From Nymphaea colorata (lineage: Eukaryota > Streptophyta > Magnoliopsida > Nymphaeales > Nymphaeaceae), in contig NC_045138.2 of the NCBI RefSeq assembly GCF_008831285.2, positions 24,833,934 through 24,897,933 on the forward strand: a stretch of 64,000 nt of DNA, given 5' to 3'. A program made the position numbers and the translations under genes. A model generated the notes under the pieces. That model had not been told where the DNA came from. It did not search any database and worked only from the letters and a program-made list of their open reading frames with translations. Every line of letters begins with the position of its first letter. Position 1 is the stretch's first letter. Below, in pieces: positions 55,394 to 64,000 of this stretch.

Positions 55394-58300
55394 CTAGAGT
55401 GCAGCGATGCACTCAATCTCAACCTTGGCATCCAACGGCAAAGCTGCAACCTGATATGTGGAACGGGCAGGTGCAGGTGATGGGAAATCTGCGTACATGA
55501 AATCAACAACTAACTTTCTTAGCCATCAAGATAAACCTAAACATGATTCAAAGTAATAGCACGGTTAGTGCACTCTGCCAAGTGACAGCCATGGTTGAGT
55601 CGCCCAATATTCCTAGTGGGCTAGTGCACTCTGCCAAGTGACAATGGCACTGGTTCCCAAAGAATTGCAGAACCTTACGGAAGAAGGGTAAGAAACTTTT
55701 GGATGGAACGGTATTCTGAAGTGTGACTATTTCATATGATTCTAACTTATTGAAAGATCACGAAGTACATTATACAAATATAGTTTCTGATGATTCCAAC
55801 TTATTGAGAAATCACTAGAAATACATCACACAATTACAATTGCATAAGCCCATGACTATAAATTATTCAGGGAATGGATAGAACAAAACCATTTTTTGTA
55901 GTGATAATGAAACAGAACCATGTTAAGAAGACAAAAAGAAATTAGAAAGGCAAAAAAAGAATCAATGACTATAAGCCCAAAAGGAAATTGTGAGGGGCCG
56001 CTAATATGTAAGTTTCTAGTTGAGAAGAGACACCCCTACTTCCAATGAGGGAAAACCCCATTGACAAACAATGAACCATAAATCCAACGGTCAAGGCACT
56101 GCCAAATGAAAAAGCGAAAGCAGCCTGCCCTCGACTTTGATAGCAATTTTACTGCCTAAAGAACTAAAACAAGGATTTACAACCAATGGGACAGAAAAGC
56201 AGCACAACTTCATTCCAGGACCTGCCTACTGTGGCATGCAAGACCGTATACACAAATTAGGCGAATCAGATGTCTTTTATATTCCTGGTTCACCTGCTGG
56301 ATATTTTTCCCACTGATGTCTAAAAAGTTATCCTAATTAGGTAACCAAGGCAAAAATTCAATGCTGGTATGCGTGTTAAAATTTTTAATGGTTTTTAACT
56401 TTGTTAATGCACTGAGTTCTCAAGTTATCAGAACTTTGTATATAACTTTTTTTTTCATACAGAAGAGGACATTAATGATCTCATAAAAGCATAATCAACG
56501 ATTCAAAACTTCAAATGAGACCACAAAACATAATCAAGTTGAAGATAGTTCTCCATTTAAGCGTACAAGATATGGCACATACAATTTGAAAGCTTGCATT
56601 GATGAAAATGGACAAGGATTTGAAACGAAAAACAGATACACAACATGAAAGTTGCTTCATTTATGCATATCTGCAAGCCTCAATGGGGTTACTGCAGTGG
56701 ATTGGATTTTGGCTGTCCGAAAAGCAGTGAGAGTCCAAATATTCTTACAATAGAAGAAAAAAAATAGAACTAGATCCAAGCTTTAAAAGGAAAACAAAAA
56801 AAAATTCTTGGCAGGCCTCCCAGTTCCATATATTTATTCGGTCCACGAGAAAATAAAAAATTTGAACTACCGTCTAAATTGCAAACTACACCATGGGATA
56901 AATCATATTAAACTGAAAACAAAGAGCACAAATTTGATATTGACCAATTTACTTACATTTTCCATAGATCTCATTAACTTTCTTAAAGTCCTTCAAATCA
57001 GCCAACCTGCGAAGCAGATTATTCAAAGTTAAATTTGAATTTTGTCTTCCCTAACTAAGAAATAACTTTTACATAAACGCACATGATTGTTGTCTTAACA
57101 ACAGAAGAATAGCTGAGTCCGCTAGCTTCCAGTATTGCACCCATGTTCTTCAGTACCTACAAAGTATAGAGTTTGCAATATTATGGTTCCAACTGTATAA
57201 GGAAAATGGGAGAAAACACGGTATCCTAGAAAAAGAATACTAAAGCACTTCTTCTGTGAAACATCAATTCTTCTTTCTTCCGCTATTAAAAAAAAAAAAT
57301 CTTGTCTTCTGTTAGAAAAAACATAAAAACAATCATTAATCAACACCTGATTCCAGTTTATAAGCAGTAAAACATCAATCCGATTCAAGTGTACATAATT
57401 AATGAAATACGAAATGCTTTAGCAGCATGTTTTCACCCATAATGGACTAACGAAAGAATCAAGACACAGGAAGTAGAACTTCAAAGGAGTCTCATACATT
57501 ACTCTACTGACGCTTGTTGGATAGGAGGGTTCCCAATCAAAGGCTAAAAGCCCTAATCATATTTCAGGTAATTCGTGAAATAAATGAAAAATTGCCCAAA
57601 CAAAATAAATGTCGAATACTGAAACCAATAGCAGACCTGAACTATGCCTTAAGTTATAATAGAAATTATAAATCAACTGCTATGAGAGCACTGCCAGATT
57701 GAATTCCATCAATGAGTTTGTTGGCGATTATTCACCTGTTCCGTTTGATCTTCAATGCTATCAGACACAAACTTCCCAGTCTGCATTCATGAAGCCAAAC
57801 TCAATAATGTAATTAAAAGATGTAGACTAGAGTAACTTGCCTTTTACAATTCCCCAATCAAGGCAAGTACAAACATAAGTTGTGAGGAGCACACCTCAGG
57901 TACAAGTCCTAAAACCCCAGAGACAAACAGAAGGTTATTAGCCTTGATAGCTTGAGAATATGGGCCAAGGGCTGCAGGTGCCTTTTCCGTTTGAATAGCC
58001 TCCTTCTTACCTGCCAGCGAGATTATCGTGGAGATTTAGTAGCAATGGAAGCACAAACTTCTTGTCAAACAAAGGGAAGTAAAAATGGTTGGTAAATATG
58101 ATGCAGCACAACCTGCGTCAAGACTAAGTGTATTGAGAGTATTGGACAGTTAATTAAAATCTAACTCTCGAAAAAAAATTTCATTATTAACCAATGCTTG
58201 ATGCTCAACCAGATAAACCTTCCAGGAGATTCGATCAAAGGCAACCAGATCATGATGTTTATGTGGTTTTCTCCGAAAGTAACAAACACCATGTAAACAG

Positions 58301-58690
58301 CAAGCAACAGAAAAAACTATTGCATCTCCCTCTACTATACATGGCGAGAGGTTAGCTCGTGAGAAAAGGTTGCAAACAGTAAATATCATCAAAATCATCC
58401 TATACCAATTTCAGAAGAATGTGGATAAACACGATCTAGTGCATACGCGTTCAATAAAAATGGGTGGAGAGAGAGAGAGAGATACCGCAATCGACAGAAG
58501 TACTGAGAGAAGCGAACGGGGCCACCCATCCCACCCGCGAAGGAGATTTGGACATGAACCTGCCACCGGCGACGGAGGCGCAGCAGAGCCCCGCACAACG
58601 AGCAACGGCGAGGGGCGACCTCTGGCAAAGCCCCCGCAGGTCGACCGCAGGCATCGCCACCATGGACTTTCCCACACACCACAACGCCAT
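55394..58690 (-). CDS. RIDA: Plastid RidA (YjgF/YER057c/UK114): reactive intermediate imine deaminase
   Basis: RidA hydrolyses reactive enamine/imine intermediates, such as those made by threonine dehydratase in isoleucine synthesis, and so protects PLP enzymes. Six exons on the minus strand: 58,690-58,486; 58,010-57,895; 57,780-57,736; 57,156-57,083; 57,006-56,957; 55,488-55,394. They sum to 194 residues. Residues 1-68 form a plastid transit peptide (MALWCVGKSMVAMPAVDLRG at the start, FASLSTS before the mature part). The mature domain carries APAALGPYSQAIKANNL, then FVSGVLGL, then EDQTEQVLKNMGAILEASG, then VVKTTIMLADL, and the active-site region SPAPARSTYQVAALP, whose Arg is the conserved carboxylate-binding residue. 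It ends EIECIAAL as in other plant RidA proteins. The last intron is about 1.5 kb. Intron 1 begins with a GT followed by a CT repeat. The length and all family blocks are normal. Confidence 0.95.
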
Positions 58691-60756
58691 GACCCACTCA
58701 CTCACTCTCACCTTTCCCCTACTCTGGCGTTGATATCTCCCTCTGTCGCTCTTCTCTCTCACTCTTCCCGGAAGCACGCACCCCACCACCACCCACCCAT
58801 TAAGAATTCTTAACTCGCCCGTGATGCAAAAGGGGAAGAAAAAACGACCACGCCCTCTCTGGCTGATCCCCAGCTGACAAATTGTCGGCCGATTTTTTTA
58901 CCGATTCTATTAGTCGTGTTCACGTATCGCCTTTGTAAAAGCGTCTCGTTTTTATCACGATACTTACTGAAGACACCTTTTTTATTGCAGTTGCACAGTA
59001 TTTTTACAATTTTACATCTTTTCTCAGTAGGTTTGCGGCATATACATGCACAGAAAAACGATATGCTTTCCTTGTTAACGACGGGTTTAATATATCGCCG
59101 GAATTCCCATTCCAGTTTTTCATAGTTAAGAATCTGCGACACTTTTTTCTTGGCAGAAAAACCACTGAGAAAGCTGACCAGCTAGCTTTATTTGCACCTA
59201 CGTACGGCAAGTATGAAATTTTAGCACTTCACTATGTTTGTTTATGAAAGCAGGGGAATTTTTTTCTCTGGAAATCTTGGACTCTTTTTTCTGGGTGGCC
59301 CCATTTTCCCCCTTATTTTTTTTTTATTTGGGATAACTTCAAATAAAATTTTCACCAATTAATGGGGCAGTCAGTTATTTTGCTTCAAGGAGAGTATAGC
59401 TTTTGCTTTCGCTTTGAATTCACTTCAAAAAATTAGAAGTGGGCAAATTTTGGGGGAGAAAATCCTCTCTTCTGGACGAAGATGAGATCTTTTTTTGAAC
59501 AACAGGAAGTTACCAATGAGAGTCGGTCTACTTTGGCTCCACATTGAGGTGGGGAGTGCTAGGCCTGGGCGTCGGGCCGGCCCGATGCTCACCCTTAGGG
59601 AGTGCCAGCAAAACCAGTGATATGATCGGCCTAAATCGGTTGAATTGATTCGATTATATGGCCAATTCAAGAGTGCCATGTGTTAGCTTTTAATTTATTT
59701 TAAATATGTTTTACAAAATTTGTTTAAACTTTTATATATTTTCTATTGATTTGTTTAGAAAATTCACATATTAGGCAGTCACAAACATCAGAACCGCTCA
59801 TGAAGCCCATTTACAGCCATAAATAAACCTCAAACTCTTTTATCTTTACTACTGAACACGTACAACACGTATAGGAAGACCTCATTGCCTTAGATTATCC
59901 AGTCATACCTACGGTTGCTTTCCCAAAGTGTTGATATTTAAAATAATTATACCTTAAGCATGACTCACTGCTGACCGCAGATTTGAACAGAATTAATTGA
60001 ACGGTTGAAGTTTGAGAAGTTTACAGAAATTTGACCACGCTCCCAAGGATGCCTCATCAAGGTTTCAGGTTTCCAAGCTCCTGACCGTTAAAGACTTGGC
60101 AACATTCACAAACAGCGCCACTTAGACAAGTGGAAGTCAATTCAGTTCATGAATTTACTTTCAACACCGTAAAAGACAGTTATGAGCAGCAAGGGGAAAG
60201 AAGCTTGGGAATGAAGTAAAACAGTATATATTTACAGGTATTGCACCAGAAAGCAACATTCTCCAACCTGACTTTACAATGGGGCAGTAGAAAGTACTAA
60301 ACCATTAAACATCAGCTGTTGCTGCAAACTTGTCAATAAATCTGTTCTTTTCCATAGAAAATACTCTCTTTGTGTTCCCATTTGATCATGAGAGCTCTGC
60401 AGCAGATGATGCAGTAAGGAAAAGAAGTTTCATGCTGATCTCGGACACCCTTTCCAGTAAAATTCACCATGGACACAAAAAAACCCTTTCCAATAGTAGT
60501 TTTCTTTTCACACACGACTGTCATAATCCATTAAAGTGATCAACTTTCCTTTGGGCATCCGTGGAAAATTTTTTTTTTCTTTTACTGACAAGAAAGGAAG
60601 GAAAATTTGACATCTACAACACTACACAAAGGTTGTGATGCAACTGATCTACCCTCTCCAAACAAAGGCTGCAGAAACATATGGGATCAACACTGTCGAT
60701 GCACCTGAATGGAAGGAGCTGGTTCACCTTTCTCTAGATCTGGAAGTAGGAAGAAC
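58691..60756. other. Between RidA and the RING-H2 gene
   Basis: The right part of this gap is the 3' flank of the RING-H2 gene and the left part is the promoter of RidA. No coding family was recognised; the frame at 58,810-59,142 minus shows no motif. A 38-bp hAT-type remnant lies at 59,560-59,597. The stretch 60,240-60,540 has open frames on both strands but no recognisable product. Confidence 0.5.
59560..59597. mobile_element. Minimal 38-bp hAT-type MITE remnant with 8-bp target duplication
   Basis: The target duplication GGGAGTGC is exact on both sides (59,552-59,559 and 59,598-59,605). Between them lie only 38 bases. The two 19-base halves match in inverted form at 14 of 19 positions: TAGGCCTGGGCGTCGGGCC on the left, and TAAGGGTGAGCATCGGGCC as the complement of the right half. 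The termini resemble those of the MITE at 13,078-13,292. It is either an internally deleted element or a very small mobile unit. Confidence 0.8.
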
Positions 60757-63700
60757 TTAGCCAACATGTTGTCTGCAAGTTGGGCAAGAAGCATCTATTG
60801 TCAGCCACCTATCTATGCAGGCCATGTGAAAGTGATGCCTGCACTTGGGCAATCTCCTGACAGTGTCACCTTCACCAAATTCCTGTCAGGACAAAAGGGA
60901 AGAGAAAAGGTTAGCCATGACCATGACTTCTCTACGTAATTTAGATGTTCTGTGATAACTTTCAGTGACACCATCGTTTGGACATTTTTACCGTGCTACT
61001 CTAAGTAAATAACTTTGGTTTTTATCAACTTCGAAATATCGTGATTTGTTTCACTTCAGAAAAGACTAGCTCAAAATATGACATCATGGTGATTCAGATC
61101 ATCTGGGCATGCTAGTCTTCATTCAGCTAACTTTGTATGAGAAGGTTACATTTGCTGCAAGGAGATCAGATATAGTCGTGGTATGGGCCAAAGAAGTGTA
61201 ACCCAGTGAACGGGTCAACGAAAATTTTAAATTTGCCATCGAGCTTTCTGCTTTGTTGGCTTTCATTTGATGATTCATTAGCGGGGAAATCAAGAAAAGT
61301 TTAGGGATGAGAACCTGTAGACAGATAGCACAAGGGACCTCATCTCCTGAAATCTTTTTCTTCTCTTGGTAACTGAAGACAAACGTTGGCAGCTTCTTAA
61401 CAGAGTCCGGCAGCATCCCTCTTGTGTTGCCTATGTCAAATATGCTTAGGTGTTCGTCCAATATCGGGCGGACCATGCTACCCTGCACAGTATCAAGCAT
61501 AAAGATTGAAGCTTAATGCGATCAGCAGCAACAATGTGAACGAGGGCTCTAACAAGTCGATGCAATCAAGGATGAAACCCCGAAGACACAAATTGAATCA
61601 ACCATGGAATTTAATCTGAATATTTTTTAGAGTTGTGAAACATGATGTGCCAAATTGATTGAAGGCTTCGATAATCTTATGACCCCAGCAGTCTATGATT
61701 TGTTTTCCTGATTAAACCAAAAGTCAGGAAACTATTCGTGAATAGTTCCAAAGTCAGCTGATCATTAATGGTGAACTTGCCCAAAATAAAAAATTTAAGG
61801 GGCGACGAATTATTCGAGCCTGACCTAATAAATGTGTTGGGTCAAGTTTTGGACAGGGTTCCTGTTGGGGCCTCATTATTGGGTCAAGATGAATGGGCCC
61901 AATGTCCTTAGCTGATTCATAACTGGTATGATTTTGGCTGTATATCTTAAGTGGGTCGAAGCAGATATCATGGCAGAAACACTACCCGAACTTAGCAAAA
62001 GACCAAGTTTTAAATGATCCATGGCTTGCAGAGTTGGCCAATCTGGGTGCCCGGAGAACTCTTCCAACCATGAGTTCCCTGATCACAAGCAGCAGTAAAT
62101 GCAGAAACCATCAACTTAAAGGAGGTCACCGAAGATATCTCGAATGGCAGAAGACTTCGGTTGGCTCGAGGGACTCGGACGGTCCTGACACACTTTCTTA
62201 ATCTGACATAGCCTGAACCTACTTACTGTATTGACCTGAAAGATGTGGACAAAACTGAATCCAAGTTACCTGTGGTTGATTTGCAGCCAGCATCGCTTCA
62301 CCAACCCATTCCTGGAAAATCTTCCCATTGACCAAGCTCACGAAGATGTCCATCTGATATTTGAGAGAGACAGAGAAAGAGAGGTCAGTGGTGCCGCTTC
62401 ATTCTTTTTTCTCTATTTAAGAATGTCACTATTTGTCGTTGTTTGGGCCCAAAAGTCACTAGCTTTTTGTAAAGGGAACGCTTTTAACAGGCATAAAGAC
62501 ACTCTGAAGTTCACATCTTCAGAAGCAGTCTTGGTAAATTCGTAGCCACTGATACGGGAAGCGGCAAAATCCAGCGGCCATGGATGTATTGGAAGCAGCA
62601 TCATGCAGTAATGGACAGATGCATGCCTCTTTCATCATTCCTAACCGTTCGGTGGTAAATCCTAGTGACCGATTTCACGATCACAACTTAACCATTTAGT
62701 TCCTACAGCAGAACCAGAGTCTGAAATCGTGAACTTGGTCTTAACCATTTAGTTCCTACAGCAGAAACAGAGTCTGAAATGGTGAACTTGGTCTAGTTTT
62801 AGGTGGAAACTGAGTAGTAAGTATTGTGAATTTGAGAAGACAGACTAGACTAACCAAGGACCACTGTCCACCAACAGCTGTTGATTCAAGCATTTCAATT
62901 GATAGCACAGCGCCACTGAAAGCTCCAATTCTAGCACCACGAGCGCATCCAATTTCTTTTGTTTGGCCAATTAAAGCTCCGGCAGCACAACCCACAAGAG
63001 CACCGACTGCATATTACCAGAATTCTATGGGTGAGTACTTGATCAAACCAGAAAGGAAGCCTCTGTTTTTTCATCAATAGAAAGATATTTGTGGCTATAT
63101 GAACATAAAATGAAGCAGCTCATTCACTTTTCAAGTTGTTGTGGTTATTATTTTATGATCTAAGCTGACGAAGCTCTTCTGCACTATACAGTATACAATT
63201 TTATACTGCGAAGAAGGTGGCTAGTTAAACCGACGCAGGCAACTTGGTAATGTTTATGGGTAGCTCTTATCAGCCGAGGGGAGTCCTCTTGGCTGTGCTA
63301 CTATATTTTCTGCTGGTAGGAATAGAATATTGGAAGCCATTTGAGACATAAGATCATGCATATAAGCAACCACGGGACCTGATCGATGCACCTTTTATTG
63401 ATCATGGCCAGAGAGAGTTCATACTTGCGGGGGCCAAGTCAAACTATTGATGGCGGACTCGCCAGACGCGTATTAGGTTGGAGACAAGTAAAGTCGCCTG
63501 TTTAGGCCTCTATATCGCGTCGTCGGCGGGTCTACCGCCTTTTATTTGCCTTACTTTCCTACTCCCTATTAACACTGTGGGCATTGCACTATATCCCCCA
63601 TTTATAGCAGAAGACCGGCCGGGTTCCTAACATGTTATTGTCCTCTTTTACATTGAGGCAGAGAAGAGAGAGATGGAGAGAGACTTAGAAAACAAGAAGA

Positions 63701-63984
63701 GGAATGTACATCAGCTTAATACGAACATCAGATTCAGAAAGCTGCAGACTCTGAGAATGTAATATGTATCTTGGCAACTACAAACTCTGAAATTGATAAT
63801 TTGGTCCAAGTATTTCGGATCCACATATATGAAAGCAAGAGAAAGAAACTTATGGGGAAAAAGCGAAAAGTGAATTACCCGCAGCAAAGACGCAAGTGAG
63901 TGCTGCAAAGGCAGTTCCCTTGAGAATTCTGGACACCACAAGGCACATTCTCAACCCGGAAGAGCCATTTATCAGCAGAATCAT
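60757..63984 (-). CDS. RING-H2 zinc-finger membrane protein, NEP1-interacting protein (NIP1/NIP2) type
   Basis: Five exons on the minus strand: 63,984-63,879; 63,006-62,855; 62,353-62,270; 61,482-61,315; 60,882-60,757. They sum to 211 residues, close to the usual NIP length. The N-terminal half is hydrophobic and glycine/alanine-rich (LKGTAFAALTCVFAAVGALV, then GARIGAFSGAVLSIEMLES), as in the membrane part of NIPs. Exon 4 has the family block FDIGNTRGMLPDSVKKLP. The C-terminal RING-H2 finger is complete: PCAICLQEF, then LPKCRHHFHMACIDRWL, then SCPTCRQHV, giving C-X2-C-X15-C-X-H-X2-H-X2-C-X10-C-X2-C. In Arabidopsis, NIPs are thylakoid proteins that bind the phage-type RNA polymerase RPOTmp; ubiquitin-ligase activity is possible from the fold. 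The exon between CAICLQ and EFGEG splits the finger. The frame is open to the window edge, so a start upstream of 63,984 is possible; another ATG lies 12 codons in. Confidence 0.93.
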
Positions 63985-64000
63985 CTTCTCTAGTATAATA

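Noticed and set aside
58395-58733. Overlapping open frames over RidA exon 1
   Set aside because: They are shadow frames of the GC-rich transit-peptide exon; only the frame starting at 58,690 splices into the RidA domain.
63711-63941. 76-residue open frame on the minus strand
   Set aside because: It is a different frame over exon 1 and intron 1 of the RING-H2 gene.
1-64000. tRNA genes, rRNA genes, known microRNA precursors, CRISPR arrays
   Set aside because: Reading for B-box words, conserved microRNA sequences and regularly spaced repeats gave no convincing case; the only tRNA-like box pair belongs to the SINE.

Overview
This window is nuclear DNA from a flowering plant. The protein families are plant-typical: an S40 senescence regulator, SRC2-like C2 proteins, a plastid RidA and a NIP-type RING-H2 protein. 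Genes have short GT-AG introns, and the intergenic DNA is AT-rich with hAT-type MITEs, a tRNA-type SINE, Copia remnants and long AT/CT microsatellites. I cannot name the species from sequence alone. No bacterial, organellar or viral genome signature was seen, and no CRISPR array or convincing tRNA/rRNA gene.

Layout. (1) 1-22,800 is gene-poor. Its only confident gene is an intronless S40/DUF584 gene on the minus strand (2,556-3,197). The rest holds local tandem duplications, a reverse-oriented SINE (8,972-9,199), a hAT MITE with an 8-bp target duplication (13,078-13,292), two probable MITEs (17.4-18.4 kb) and an unclassified repeat-like block (18.4-21.6 kb). (2) 22,815-51,520 is a head-to-tail array of six C2-domain genes or gene relics, all on the plus strand and sharing the same intron positions and phases. 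C2-1 is long, with a proline-rich tail and a C-terminal membrane segment. C2-2 is proline/histidine/tyrosine-rich and lacks an anchor. C2-3, C2-4, C2-5 and C2-6 are short, closely related copies lying on duplicated units of about 4-6 kb. C2-4 has lost its promoter and first exon. A solo piece of C2-2-like intron, a truncated Copia element, and a hAT MITE nested in an LTR-like sequence sit between the units. (3) 53.6-54.3 kb is a broken glutamate-receptor-like gene relic (minus strand). (4) 55,394-58,690 is a six-exon plastid RidA gene (minus strand). (5) 60,757-63,984 is a five-exon RING-H2 gene of the NEP1-interacting-protein type (minus strand), close to the window edge.

The genes do not form one pathway. 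RidA and the NIP-like protein are both expected in plastids from family knowledge, but they are separate transcription units. The main biology is birth and decay in the C2 cluster: an anchored C2 protein, an unanchored one, and a set of short copies that have lost the usual calcium-loop sequence and whose tails end by three different routes. Gene models were built by hand from splice motifs and phase. Each complete model sums to a whole number of codons, but no transcript evidence was available.
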